Shown: one piece after another, positions 44,670-53,290 of the stretch
Position numbering within the stretch: position 1 is the stretch's first letter
How the letters are laid out: the number at the start of each line of letters is the position of its first letter
NCBI RefSeq assembly: GCF_006715225.1
Contig: NZ_VFMU01000001.1
Location: forward strand, 124,001-188,000
From: Arthrobacter sp. SLBN-112
GTDB taxonomy: Bacteria > Actinomycetota > Actinomycetes > Actinomycetales > Micrococcaceae
Direction of reading: 5' to 3'
DNA length: 64,000 nucleotides
Notes under the pieces: generated by a model
The model's database searches: none
Told to the model about the DNA's origin: nothing
What the model saw: only the letters and a program-made list of their open reading frames with translations
Made by a program: the position numbers and the translations under genes

Positions 44670-46310
44670 GTGGGCTTTCCACGGAAAGGACGACGGCGGA
44701 CTGCCCTGGCTGCTGCCGTGACAGTGGCGGTTTTGGTGGTTCTCGCCGTCGTACTTTCCACGGTGTTGCGCCCAGGCCCACCCGCCGCAAATGGAACCGG
44801 TGTGGGGATCGCCAAGATCAAGCACGTGGTGATCATTACCCAGGAGAACAGGTCCTTCGACAGCTACTTCGGCACCTACCCCGGCGCCGACGGGATTCCC
44901 ATGAAGGACGGCAAACCCGCCGTCTGCCTTCCGGATCCGGCGCGGGGCGGCTGCGTGGCGCCCTTCTACGATTCGTCGGACAGCAACGACGGCGGCCCGC
45001 ACAGTCCTGCGGACGCGGCGGCAGATGTCAACAACGGGGCCATGGACGGCTTCGTGGCCCAGGCGGAAAAGGGCATTGCCCAGTGTGAGCCGGAGGCCAC
45101 CGACTGCGCGTACAAATCCAGGAAGACCGACGTGATGGGCTACCACGACCGGAAACAGCTGCCCACCTACTGGACCTACGCGGACAACTTCGTGCTGCAG
45201 GACCACATGTTCACCTCCGCCGCAGCGGGAAGCCTCCAGGCGCACCTCTACATGGTCTCGGAATGGTCAGCCAAGTGCACCAAGCCGGGGGACCCGGCGT
45301 CGTGCGCGGACGCACTGGAAGGGCTGGACAATGCACCGGAGAAGGAAGCCTTCGATGAGAGCCTGATCGGCAAATGCCAGGAAAGCCAGGACGTGCAGCC
45401 CTGCCGGGAGGCCCTGGAGGCGGCGGGTGCCGACCCCGGCCTGGCGGTCCGGGCCCGGCAGTTGGCCACCGCCAGCTGCAAACGCACCGATTCCTATCCC
45501 ACCTGCAAGGCCGCGGTGGAGGCCACGGACCTTCCGGCGGCCCTGAAGGAGAAGCTGGCAGGAGCAGCCAAGAACCTGAAACAGCCGAACTATGCCTGGA
45601 CCGACCTGACCTACCTTCTCCACAAACACTCAGTGTCCTGGGCGTACTACGTGTTCAGCGGTACAGAGCCGGACTGCCGCAACGATGCCGCCACGTGTGA
45701 CCCCATAGAGCAGGACGCCGAGACGCCGGGCCGCTGGAATCCGCTCCCCTACTTCGACACGGTCAAGGAGAACGGCGAGCAGGGCAACATCAAATCATTG
45801 AGTGGTTTCTACGACGATGCCCGGCAGGGCAGGCTTCCTGCGGTCAGCTGGGTGGCGCCCAGCGACGAGGTCAGCGAACACCCTCCGGCCAAAGTCAGCA
45901 CCGGACAGCAGTATGTTGCCGGGCTGGTCAACGCCGTCATGAGCGGCCCGGACTGGGACAGCACCGCCATCTTCCTGAACTGGGACGACTGGGGCGGGTT
46001 CTACGACCATGTCCAGCCGCCTGCGGTGGACAACGCCGGGTTTGGCCTGCGCGTGCCGGCCCTGGTGATCAGCCCCTACGCCAAAAAGGGCTACATTGAC
46101 CACCAGGTCCTCAGCCAGGACGCCTACTTCAAGTTCATCGAGGATGATTTCCTGGGCGGCGAACGCATCGACCCCGCCACTGACGGCCGGCCGGACAACC
46201 GCCCCGGGGTCCGCGAGGACAACCCGCAGCTGGGCGACCTCACCAAGTCCTTTGACTTCAACCAGGCTCCGCTGCCGCCGTTGATCCTGCCAGACGCAAC
46301 CACGTACTGA
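44670..46310 (+). CDS. Membrane-anchored phosphoesterase, phospholipase C type
   Basis: 546 residues from GTG at 44670. One N-terminal transmembrane helix (about 12-33) anchors the enzyme facing outward. The family motif [20 protein letters not shown] contains the ENRSFD metal-binding stretch; later [31 protein letters not shown] and [15 protein letters not shown] supply further metal ligands and catalytic His. A Cys-rich insertion (about 190-310, with eight or so Cys) is unusual and may be disulfide-bonded. It is transcribed with the lipoprotein and ends at a hairpin terminator. Confidence 0.9.
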   Translation: MGFPRKGRRRTALAAAVTVAVLVVLAVVLSTVLRPGPPAANGTGVGIAKIKHVVIITQENRSFDSYFGTYPGADGIPMKDGKPAVCLPDPARGGCVAPFYDSSDSNDGGPHSPADAAADVNNGAMDGFVAQAEKGIAQCEPEATDCAYKSRKTDVMGYHDRKQLPTYWTYADNFVLQDHMFTSAAAGSLQAHLYMVSEWSAKCTKPGDPASCADALEGLDNAPEKEAFDESLIGKCQESQDVQPCREALEAAGADPGLAVRARQLATASCKRTDSYPTCKAAVEATDLPAALKEKLAGAAKNLKQPNYAWTDLTYLLHKHSVSWAYYVFSGTEPDCRNDAATCDPIEQDAETPGRWNPLPYFDTVKENGEQGNIKSLSGFYDDARQGRLPAVSWVAPSDEVSEHPPAKVSTGQQYVAGLVNAVMSGPDWDSTAIFLNWDDWGGFYDHVQPPAVDNAGFGLRVPALVISPYAKKGYIDHQVLSQDAYFKFIEDDFLGGERIDPATDGRPDNRPGVREDNPQLGDLTKSFDFNQAPLPPLILPDATTY

Positions 46311-46311
46311 T

Positions 46312-46326
46312 GCCGGCCGCGCCGGC
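46312..46326. terminator. Short terminator hairpin between convergent genes
   Basis: GCCGGC (46312-46317), loop CGC, GCCGGC (46321-46326), then TTTAAG. It lies directly after the phosphoesterase stop codon and just before the end of the convergent ligase gene. Confidence 0.6.
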
Positions 46327-46327
46327 T

Positions 46328-47467
46328 TTAAGAGACGGTGCAGTCCGCAGCGTCACGGACCACGCTCTCCAGGTCCCCGGTCCGGTGCAGCACCTCGATC
46401 TGCCGTACCGCTCCGGTGCCCCCGGCGAGCACCCTGTCCACCAGGTCCTCCACCCGGTGCAGGTCATCCATGTCCTCCAGTGCCCCGCGGATATGGTTCA
46501 GCAGGGAATTTACGACGGCGAGCGCGGGCGCCGGGCGGTGCGTTTGGGGATCGAGCAACTCACCCTTGAGGCCCCAGCGGCTGGCTTTCCAGGCGGCCAG
46601 CCGGAGCAGCGCTGACGGCACCGCCACCGGTGGCGTCCCCTCCCGCCATTCGCGGGCCGCCGTTTCCACCAGGCCCCTGGCGATGCCCGCCAGCAGCATG
46701 GTGTTCTCCGGCCGCAGGCATACGTCGGCCACCCGGATCTCCACTGTGGGGTAGTGCCGGGAGAGGCGGGCGTCAAAGTAGATCATGCCCTCGTCCAGGG
46801 CGACGCCGGTGCTCACCATGTCGTGCACCAGCTGGTGGTAGGCGTCCGGAGTGCCCAGGATGTCCAGCGGCCCGGCGGAGGGCCAGCGGTTCCACACCTG
46901 GGAGCGGTAGCTGGCGTAGCCGCTGTCCCTGCCGTGCCAGAACGGTGAGTTGGTGCTGAGCGCGATGAGCACCGGCAGCCAGATGCGGATCCGGTCCAGC
47001 ACGGCCACGGCTTCCTCCGGGGACTCCACGGAGACGTGGATGTGGCAGCCGCAGGTGAGCTGTTCCCTTGCGGTCAGGCCGTACTCCTCTGTCATTGCCT
47101 TGAACCTGCGCAGCTGTACGGGGTGGGGATCGGCGGGGAGCGGGGAGGTGCCCAGGGCGGCCACCCGGACGCCGACGTCCTCTGCTGCCTGGTGGGCGAT
47201 GGCCCGTCCTGCCACGATGTCCTGCCCAAGCGCCGCCAAAGTGGCGTGCGGCGGGGTGACAACCTCGATCATTTCCTGCTGGAACTCGGCGGTGAGGACG
47301 GGCCCGGCCCCGGCTTCCAGGGGGCGGACGTAGAGGTTCAGGAGCTCTCCTGCCATGGGCACGGCTTCCCCGTTCGCGGGGTCCACCAGGAGCAGCTCCT
47401 CCTCGATGCCGAACGTCCGCTTACCCGCGCCGGCGCCGCCGGTGCCCTCATTGCCGTAGGTGTCCAT
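46328..47467 (-). CDS. YbdK-type carboxylate-amine ligase (glutamate-cysteine ligase family 2)
   Basis: 379 residues from ATG at 47467. Family motifs: FGIEEELLLVDPANGEAVPM (the first ATP/Glu-binding strand), LTAEFQQEMIEVVTPPHATL, EQLTCGCHIHVSVESPEEAV, NSPFWHGRDSGYASYRSQVW and PTVEIRVADVCLRPENTMLL. Proteins of this group make gamma-glutamylcysteine weakly or other amides. In actinobacteria mycothiol replaces glutathione, so the true product is uncertain; EgtA, the ergothioneine enzyme, is a related family. Its start overlaps the dipeptidase gene by 20 bases. Confidence 0.85.
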   Translation of the reverse strand: MDTYGNEGTGGAGAGKRTFGIEEELLLVDPANGEAVPMAGELLNLYVRPLEAGAGPVLTAEFQQEMIEVVTPPHATLAALGQDIVAGRAIAHQAAEDVGVRVAALGTSPLPADPHPVQLRRFKAMTEEYGLTAREQLTCGCHIHVSVESPEEAVAVLDRIRIWLPVLIALSTNSPFWHGRDSGYASYRSQVWNRWPSAGPLDILGTPDAYHQLVHDMVSTGVALDEGMIYFDARLSRHYPTVEIRVADVCLRPENTMLLAGIARGLVETAAREWREGTPPVAVPSALLRLAAWKASRWGLKGELLDPQTHRPAPALAVVNSLLNHIRGALEDMDDLHRVEDLVDRVLAGGTGAVRQIEVLHRTGDLESVVRDAADCTVS

Positions 47468-48881
47468 CGTCGTCGCCCTTCTCCCATTGCATAGTTGCAA
47501 GCCCGTCCCAGAAGCAGGCCAGCGTCACGGCCCCGTCCATCAGGACCTCAAGGCTGGCGCTCTCGTCGCTGTCGTGCCAGTGGTCCTCCACCAGCCCGGT
47601 GCCAAAGAAGAGTACGGGCGCCGCGAGGCTGCGTCCCAGCAGCTCTGCGGGTCCCCCGCCGGCGTTGCCCATCCGCCCCGCCCGTTTGGCGTTGAAGCCC
47701 CGCGTCATGGCCTTTTCCAGGACGGTGACGGCTGGATGGTCCGGCGTGAGGTAGGGCTCCTGCGCCGTCTCCAGGTCCGGGACCAGGCTGAACCCGTAGG
47801 CGTCGCCGATGGTGCCGGCCACCCACTCCTGCAGCTGCTCCGCGATCTTTTCCAGGCGCTGGCCCGGGACGGTCCGGAAACTGAGGTCCGCCGAGGCAAC
47901 AGCGGGAACGGCTGCGCGGGACACGCCCAGCGGGTCGCCGGCGATGATGGAGGTGACCTCGACGGCGGGACGCAGCCACAGCCGCTCCAGCACCGTGTAC
48001 CCCTCCTCGCCGGTGATTGCGCCGGTTTCGGAGCGTTCCAGCCAGTCCTCCTCGCTGAAGGGCAGGTCCGCCAGCGCGTTCCGGAGGCCGCCCGGGTCCG
48101 GCTCCACGTCGTCGTAAAAACCCGGAACAGCCACCCGGCCGTCCTGGTCATGGAGGAGCCCCAGCAGCCGGCCGAGCTCAAAGGCGGGGTTGGGCGCGTT
48201 GCCGGACACCGCGCCGCTGTGCACGTCCCGTTCCGGCCCGTACACCTCCAGGTGCACACTGAGCATCCCGCGGAGGCTGACACAAACGGCCGGGTGCCGG
48301 GCGTGCCAGAGGAGGGTGTCGGAGAAGAGGACCAGGTCTGCGGCGAACCGTTCCGCGTTGTCCTCCAGCAGCTTGGCCAGGTGCGGTGAGCCGCCTTCTT
48401 CCTCCCCCTCGATGAGGAACTTCAGGTTGATCGTCGGCATGCCCGTTCCCTGCAGATGGGCACGGAGCCCCTCCAGGTGCGCCAGGATCTGGCCCTTGGC
48501 GTCCGAGCTTCCCCGGCCGTACAGCCGGCCTTTGCGGAGTACCGGTTCAAAGGGCGCCGTCATTGCCCAGTTCTCCGGCTTTACCTCGCGGACGTCGTGA
48601 TGGCTGTAAACCAGGACCGTGGGCGCTCCGGGAGCCCGGCACCACTCTGCGTACACGGCGTGGGACTCCCCCGTGGGCAGCACCTCCACCGCGGGGAAGC
48701 CCACTTCGCGGAATTCGGCGGCGAGCCAGTTGGCGGAGCGGAGCAGGTCCTGGGAGTGTTCGGGTACGCCCAGGATCCCCGGGATGCGCACCCACTCCGC
48801 CAGCCGGCGCTCCAGCTCCGCCTCGCGCGACCGGACGCCGGCACGAAGGCGCCCGGCGTCGTCGTGCTCTTCATCCGCCAT
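47448..48881 (-). CDS. M20-family dipeptidase
   Basis: 477 residues from ATG at 48881. Zinc ligands are found in order: VLVYSHHDVREVKPENWAM (His), LYGRGSSDAKGQILAHLEGL (bridging Asp), LIEGEEEGGSPHL (catalytic and ligand Glu), DLVLFSDTLLW (Asp) and ATGMEDHWHDS-like VEDHWHDSDE near the end (His). The dimerisation domain lies at about 210-370. M20 dipeptidases of this length (PepV/CNDP type) cleave dipeptides. It is co-transcribed with the YbdK-type ligase, and may process small peptides that it makes. Confidence 0.85.
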   Translation of the reverse strand: MADEEHDDAGRLRAGVRSREAELERRLAEWVRIPGILGVPEHSQDLLRSANWLAAEFREVGFPAVEVLPTGESHAVYAEWCRAPGAPTVLVYSHHDVREVKPENWAMTAPFEPVLRKGRLYGRGSSDAKGQILAHLEGLRAHLQGTGMPTINLKFLIEGEEEGGSPHLAKLLEDNAERFAADLVLFSDTLLWHARHPAVCVSLRGMLSVHLEVYGPERDVHSGAVSGNAPNPAFELGRLLGLLHDQDGRVAVPGFYDDVEPDPGGLRNALADLPFSEEDWLERSETGAITGEEGYTVLERLWLRPAVEVTSIIAGDPLGVSRAAVPAVASADLSFRTVPGQRLEKIAEQLQEWVAGTIGDAYGFSLVPDLETAQEPYLTPDHPAVTVLEKAMTRGFNAKRAGRMGNAGGGPAELLGRSLAAPVLFFGTGLVEDHWHDSDESASLEVLMDGAVTLACFWDGLATMQWEKGDDDGHLRQ

Positions 48882-48909
48882 CTCCGCGCGCCCTGCCTTC
48901 AAGGTCCGG

Positions 48910-49263
48910 TTAACGCGGCTGTGCGGGATTTGTTGGAACGCCCTGGGACGGCGGATTGACGGGCGGGCCGGGTACGCTGGCAGGCTGCTGCGAACCCTGG
49001 CCGCCCGACACCTCGGGCGTGGGCGGGGTCTGCGTACCGCTTGGCTCCGCCCCATTCTGCAAGGCCTGAAGGCGCTGCTCCAGGACCTGCAGGACGGGCA
49101 GCCGGTTCCCGTGCGCCTTCTCGTAGCTGATCAGTTGGTGCACGTCCGCTTCCGTCAGGCCCGTGATCCGCGTAGGCAGCGTTCCTACCGGCAGATGGTC
49201 GTAATCCGGAAGGGGCAGGTCGCTGTGGCGGGGAACATTAGTGTCCTGGGGTGAGTCGTTCAT
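48910..49263 (-). CDS. Small protein with LPDYDxLP helical domain, unknown
   Basis: 117 residues from ATG at 49263. After a short polar start, LPLPDYDHLPVGTLPTRITG then LTEADVHQLISYEKAHGNRL and LPVLQVLEQRLQAL form a compact helical unit seen in small proteins of Actinobacteria. The rest (about 75-117) is a disordered Pro/Gln/Ser tail. It is cytosolic. Function unknown. It lies 28 bases upstream of the M20 gene and the palindrome at 49301 lies in its promoter region. Confidence 0.65.
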   Translation of the reverse strand: MNDSPQDTNVPRHSDLPLPDYDHLPVGTLPTRITGLTEADVHQLISYEKAHGNRLPVLQVLEQRLQALQNGAEPSGTQTPPTPEVSGGQGSQQPASVPGPPVNPPSQGVPTNPAQPR

Positions 49264-49300
49264 GGTTCCTCCCATGCTGTTGAGGTCCTTCTTGGAACTT

Positions 49301-49316
49301 AGTAAGTACGCTTACT
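49301..49316. promoter_or_regulatory. Palindrome in divergent promoter region
   Basis: AGTAAG (49301-49306), TACG, CTTACT (49311-49316) form a perfect 6+4+6 palindrome 38 bases upstream of the small-protein gene on the minus strand and 200 bases before the small gene on the plus strand. It is a candidate operator. The 252-base space contains no gene that I can support. Confidence 0.45.
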
Positions 49317-49515
49317 TGTTTTACGGTACCTAAAGGATTGCCGTTGGTACAGGGCTTCTGGCTGACCCGCTGTACATCCCCCGACTGCTCAGGTAAATTC
49401 GAACTTGTGACGGGAATCATGCCCCGTCCTCCCCCGGCCCTCTGCTCAGGCCGGCGTGGAGTAGCTGCTGTAGTGCAACGGCGGCGCAGGATGCAGAAGC
49501 GAAAGAGCCTTTGAG

Positions 49516-49773
49516 ATGGCATTATCGCAATTCCAGCAGTTCCTTGACGAAGCCACGCACCCGGACCCCTTCGATGAATTTCCCCTGGGTCCCGACTGCC
49601 TCTACGGCCTGTATGTGAGCTGGGCGGCCCTGCACGGCCGGGCGCCAAAATCCGACCAGGCCTTCCGGGCAGGCATGCTGCGCTGCGGCGTGGACGTCCG
49701 GAACAGCCACCTGCGGATGACCGGCGCCGCCGCGGCCGATTACATCCTCAGCAGTTACCCGGCGGTGGCCTGA
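49516..49773 (+). CDS. Small hypothetical protein
   Basis: 85 residues from ATG at 49516. It is a soluble, largely helical protein (SQFQQFLDEATHPDPFDEFP, LYGLYVSWAALHGRAPKSDQ) ending in RMTGAAAADYILSSYPAVA. The pattern looks like a short DNA- or protein-binding helical unit (similar to primase- or RepA-associated small helices), but no family is recognised with confidence. Its stop overlaps the ATG of the next small gene by one base, so it is the first of a four-gene string with a GAF-ANTAR regulator. Confidence 0.65.
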   Translation: MALSQFQQFLDEATHPDPFDEFPLGPDCLYGLYVSWAALHGRAPKSDQAFRAGMLRCGVDVRNSHLRMTGAAAADYILSSYPAVA

Positions 49774-49991
49774 TGTCCACGCAGTTCGACGTGCTGTATG
49801 TCAACGGCCATTACATGCATTGTGGCCAGCCGATGGGGGCCGCCGGCGCCGAGATGCGCAGCATCCACGGCAGCTACTTGAGCGAGCGGCTGCCCGAGGC
49901 CCTGGGCGTGTACCTGGCAACCAGCGTGCTTCGCTGCGCCTGCGGGTTCCAGATGGAGATCCCTGACCAGGATGACCCGGTGCCGGGATGA
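49773..49991 (+). CDS. Small Cys-containing hypothetical protein
   Basis: 72 residues from ATG at 49773 (TGATG junction). It has three Cys, one in MHCGQPMG and two in RCACGFQMEIP, the spacing of a C-x2-G...C-x-C-G zinc-ribbon-like knuckle. The gene is overlapped by the GAF-ANTAR gene (ATGA, 4 bases), so expression is coupled to it. Function unknown; a small metal-binding partner is possible. Confidence 0.65.
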   Translation: MSTQFDVLYVNGHYMHCGQPMGAAGAEMRSIHGSYLSERLPEALGVYLATSVLRCACGFQMEIPDQDDPVPG

Positions 49992-50704
49992 CACAGTTGC
50001 CGCTGGACGATCTGACCACGGCCGTGGCCCGCATCCGCGGGCTCCTGCTGACGGAGGAGAAGGTGGACCGCGCGGTCGCACTCCTGGCCCAGGCCATCAA
50101 GGAGTCGCTGCCGGGCAGTCCAGGTGCCGGGGTGTCCTTGCTGGATGCCAACGGCAAGCGCACCAGCAGCGCCGCCACCGATTCCCTGGTGGAGAAGCTG
50201 GACGCTGCCCAGTACGAGCTGGGCGAGGGCCCCTGCCTTACGGCCTGGGCGGCCGGAAAAGTGGTCATCATCGACGACCTCCAAACCGATACCCGTTGGC
50301 CGCGATGGCAATCCGCAGTGGCGTCACTCCCGGTCCGGTCAGTGGTGAGCGCGCCGCTGATGGCCGGCAAGGAAGCGCTGGGTGCCTTCAAGATCTATTC
50401 GGCGCTGCCAGGCCAATATGACGAATCAACGGGGCGAGCCCTGGCCCTTTTTGCCGAAACTGCAGCCACCCTGCTGGCCCACATCCAGGGAACCGAAGCC
50501 CCGCTCCGGATGGCAGAAAGCCTTAAGGCGAGCTTGGCCAGCCGGGACACCATCAATCGTGCCTGCGGGATGCTGATGGAGCGGCAGGGCATCAGCCATG
50601 AACGGGCCCTACAGCAATTGATCCAAAACGCGCGGGTGTCAGGTGCCACCCTGGTTGAGGCCAGTGAGCAGCTGGCCACCAGGGTGCCGCCTGCAGGCTT
50701 GTAG
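49988..50704 (+). CDS. GAF-ANTAR transcription antiterminator
   Basis: 238 residues from ATG at 49988. A GAF sensor domain (about 20-165: GAGVSLLDANGKRTSSAATD, GPCLTAWAAGKVVIIDDLQT, SVVSAPLMAGKEALGAFKIY) is followed by an ANTAR domain (about 175-232: SRDTINRACGMLMERQGISH, QLIQNARVSGATLVEAS). ANTAR proteins bind tandem stem-loops in nascent RNA and prevent termination. The GAF part would sense a small ligand or redox state. It is coupled to the small Cys protein upstream and followed by another small gene after 9 bases. Its RNA target is not evident. Confidence 0.9.
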   Translation: MTQLPLDDLTTAVARIRGLLLTEEKVDRAVALLAQAIKESLPGSPGAGVSLLDANGKRTSSAATDSLVEKLDAAQYELGEGPCLTAWAAGKVVIIDDLQTDTRWPRWQSAVASLPVRSVVSAPLMAGKEALGAFKIYSALPGQYDESTGRALALFAETAATLLAHIQGTEAPLRMAESLKASLASRDTINRACGMLMERQGISHERALQQLIQNARVSGATLVEASEQLATRVPPAGL

Positions 50705-50713
50705 GGGGTAGCG

Positions 50714-51004
50714 GTGGGGTTTGATCCGCATGAACCGGAGCAGCGCGGCCAGCTTAAGGATGCGTTGACTGCGGCTGACATCACAGTAGGTGAATTATGG
50801 CTGCGCTACTTCAGCATGACCGGTTCCGCAGGTGAGTACGAGGTCCAGGCCTACCTGCAGGGCCTCATCTCCCTGCCCGTCATCCAGCGCGATCTGCTGG
50901 CCCTGGCCTGCAACGAAATGATCGCCGAGAAGCCGCCGTTGCATGCACCGTACGCGGACCAGATGAAGGGCATGGGACCCATCGGCCCGTCGGCTGGCCG
51001 GTAA
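50714..51004 (+). CDS. Small helical hypothetical protein
   Basis: 96 residues from GTG at 50714, 9 bases after the GAF-ANTAR stop. Soluble, mostly helical, no Cys cluster: LKDALTAADITVGELWLRYF, VQAYLQGLISLPVIQRDLLA, LACNEMIAEKPP. Position and shape suggest a partner of the regulator, for example an effector-binding or anti-ANTAR subunit, but that is guesswork; the sequence shows no known motif. Upstream GGGGGTAG can serve as ribosome site. Confidence 0.65.
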   Translation: MGFDPHEPEQRGQLKDALTAADITVGELWLRYFSMTGSAGEYEVQAYLQGLISLPVIQRDLLALACNEMIAEKPPLHAPYADQMKGMGPIGPSAGR

Positions 51005-51098
51005 GCCTGGGGCAGCAGTTCTTTGGCGCCGCGGCCCCGTGTAGCTGTGCCTTGGAAGGGTACGTCACGGTTATCCTCCCGAGAGCAAGGCAGGCACC

Positions 51099-52433
51099 AT
51101 GAGTCCGCTACCCCAGGCCGGCATCCGCGACACAGTGTTGTTTATGCTGGACGTTTTCCTTCCGACGGCGGCCAAAGGTCCCCTGATCCGGCGGCCCCGG
51201 GCTGAGGCCGTTGCAGACCGGCTGGACCTTGACCGGCGGGCGGTGGCCCGGATGCAGAAGCTGGACGGCAAGTATCCTGCTGGACCGGTGCTGCTCCGGC
51301 TCCCCTTCCGGAAGCAGGCGCTGGTCCTGCGTCCGGATCAGCTCCACCGGGTCCTGGCCGAAACACCGGAACCTTTCTCCTCTGCGAGCAGCGAAAAACG
51401 GGGCGCACTGGCGCACTTCGAGCCCCGGAACGTCCTGGTTTCCACCGGGGCCGACAGGAGTGCCCGCCGCGCGCTGCAGGAGCAGGCGCTGGATACTTCA
51501 AGTCCGGTCCACCGGTTGGCGGACTCCTTCCTGCCGGTCATCGATGAGGAAGCCGATGCGCTGCTCGCCGCGGCAAGTGCCGATACCGGGGTCCTTGACT
51601 GGCCGTTGTTCACTGCCGCCTGGCACCGCGCCGTGCGGCGGGTGGTGTTCGGCGATGCGGCCAGGGACGACGTCGAGCTGACTGACATGCTGGCCCGGCT
51701 GCGGAAGGACGCCAACTGGTCAGGCCTGAAGCCACGAAGGGACAATGTCCGTACGGAGTTCCGCCAGCGGGTGCGTGCAGGGATCGACGCCGCTGCCCCC
51801 GGCAGCCTGGCCTCCGTGATGCGCGGCAGGCCTGACACTGACCCTTCCGCGCCAAGCGACCAGGTCCCGCAATGGCTGTTCGCCTTCGACGCGGCCGGAA
51901 TAGCAGCCTTCCGGGCCCTGGCGCTCTTGGCCACGCACCCTGACCAGGCGGCGAAGGCCAGGCAGGAGATGGCCGGCGATACTTCCGGTGGCCGGAACCT
52001 GCCGTTCCTGCGCGCCTGCGTGCTGGAGTCCGTGCGCCTGTGGCCAACGACGCCCATGGTCCTTCGCCAGACCTCGCGCCCGGTCGAGTGGGACAACGGG
52101 ACCATGCCGGCGCGCTGCGGCGTGCTGGTCTATGTGCCCTACTTCCACCGTGACGGCCGGCGGCTCCCCCAGGCCGATTCGTTCGATCCGGGACTCTGGC
52201 TGCAGCAGGATGCCGTATCCGGGGACCCCGAAAGCTGGGGCGTGGTCCCCTTCAGCGATGGCCCCGCGCGGTGCCCGGGCCGCCAACTGGTGTTGCTGAT
52301 GACCAGCGCCCTGCTCGCCCGCCTGCTCCGTGACAACACCTTCGCCCTTGAATCCGCCCGGCTGTCCCCGGGCCGGCCGCTGCCCGGCACGCTGAACCAC
52401 TTCGCGCTGAGGTTCCGGGTGTCCCCGTTATGA
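51099..52433 (+). CDS. Cytochrome P450 with atypical I-helix
   Basis: 444 residues from ATG at 51099. The heme loop is VVPFSDGPARCPGRQLVLLM (FxxGxxxCxG, ligand Cys near 387) and the K-helix ExxR is VLESVRLWPTTP. The I-helix segment, normally AGxDT or AGxET, reads FAFDAAGIAAFRALAL: the acid and the Thr used for proton delivery and O2 cleavage are both Ala. This may mean peroxide-driven or other chemistry. The protein is soluble, without N-terminal anchor. No ferredoxin or reductase adjoins. Substrate unknown. Confidence 0.85.
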   Translation: MSPLPQAGIRDTVLFMLDVFLPTAAKGPLIRRPRAEAVADRLDLDRRAVARMQKLDGKYPAGPVLLRLPFRKQALVLRPDQLHRVLAETPEPFSSASSEKRGALAHFEPRNVLVSTGADRSARRALQEQALDTSSPVHRLADSFLPVIDEEADALLAAASADTGVLDWPLFTAAWHRAVRRVVFGDAARDDVELTDMLARLRKDANWSGLKPRRDNVRTEFRQRVRAGIDAAAPGSLASVMRGRPDTDPSAPSDQVPQWLFAFDAAGIAAFRALALLATHPDQAAKARQEMAGDTSGGRNLPFLRACVLESVRLWPTTPMVLRQTSRPVEWDNGTMPARCGVLVYVPYFHRDGRRLPQADSFDPGLWLQQDAVSGDPESWGVVPFSDGPARCPGRQLVLLMTSALLARLLRDNTFALESARLSPGRPLPGTLNHFALRFRVSPL

Positions 52434-52530
52434 GGAGGGCGGCCGCCCACTAGTTTCCCTTGTGCGGAAATGCAGTTAGGGGATGCAAACCTTCGTGGCA
52501 CTGGGATCCGTGCGGTGCTTTACTGCCAGC

Positions 52531-53253
52531 ATGTCTGAAACCCTCAAGCTGAGCCACGACGAACCGCACGACAGCAGCGTGGCATCCCGCCTGAACTGGC
52601 TGCGCGCCGGCGTCCTCGGCGCGAACGACGGCATCGTCTCCGTGGCGGCAACAGTGGTGGGCGTAGCCGGCGTGACCAATGACCTGGCACCCATCCTGGT
52701 GGCAGGTACGGCCGCCGTGGTGGGCGGAGCGGTGTCCATGGCCCTGGGCGAATACGTTTCCGTCAGCAGCCAGAGTGACAGCCAGCGGGCCCTGATCGAG
52801 AAGGAACGCCAGGAACTCAGGGACGATCCCGACGGCGAACTGGCGGAACTCGCCCACATCTACCAGGCCAAGGGACTCAGTGAAGCCACGGCCCGGACAG
52901 TGGCCGAAGAACTGACGGCAAAGGATGCTTTGAAGGCCCACCTCTCCGCCGAACTGAACATTGACGAAGAGGAAGTGGTCAGCCCCTGGCACGCAGCCTT
53001 CGCCTCCGCCATCGCCTTCACCGTCGGCGCCGTACTGCCCATGCTGGCCATCATCTTCCCGCCCGAAGAGGCACGGATCCCGGTCACGTTTGTTGCCGTC
53101 ATCCTGGCGCTCGCGCTGACCGGCACCGTCAGCGCCAAAATCGGCGGGAGCTCCAAGCGCAAGGCCACCATCCGGCTGGTGGTGGGCGGGGCGCTGGCCA
53201 TGGCCTTCACGTTCGCGGTGGGAAGCCTGCTGGGCACCACTGGCATCGCTTAA
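52531..53253 (+). CDS. VIT1/CCC1-type metal transporter
   Basis: 240 residues if begun at ATG 52531 (MSETLKLSHDEPHD); an earlier ATG at 52483 is possible. The VIT1/CCC1 signature is WLRAGVLGANDGIVSVAATV in the first helix and GGAVSMALGEYVSVSSQSDS in the second. A cytosolic acidic metal-binding domain with Glu and Met residues lies at about 85-160 (KERQELRDDPDGELAELAH, ELNIDEEEVV), then three more helices. It carries Fe2+ or Mn2+ across the membrane, usually outward, protecting from metal stress. It precedes a DUF2231 gene on the same strand. Confidence 0.9.
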   Translation: MSETLKLSHDEPHDSSVASRLNWLRAGVLGANDGIVSVAATVVGVAGVTNDLAPILVAGTAAVVGGAVSMALGEYVSVSSQSDSQRALIEKERQELRDDPDGELAELAHIYQAKGLSEATARTVAEELTAKDALKAHLSAELNIDEEEVVSPWHAAFASAIAFTVGAVLPMLAIIFPPEEARIPVTFVAVILALALTGTVSAKIGGSSKRKATIRLVVGGALAMAFTFAVGSLLGTTGIA

Positions 53254-53290
53254 TCTTTTCCCACACACCCGCTGCTGACAGGAGTTCCAC

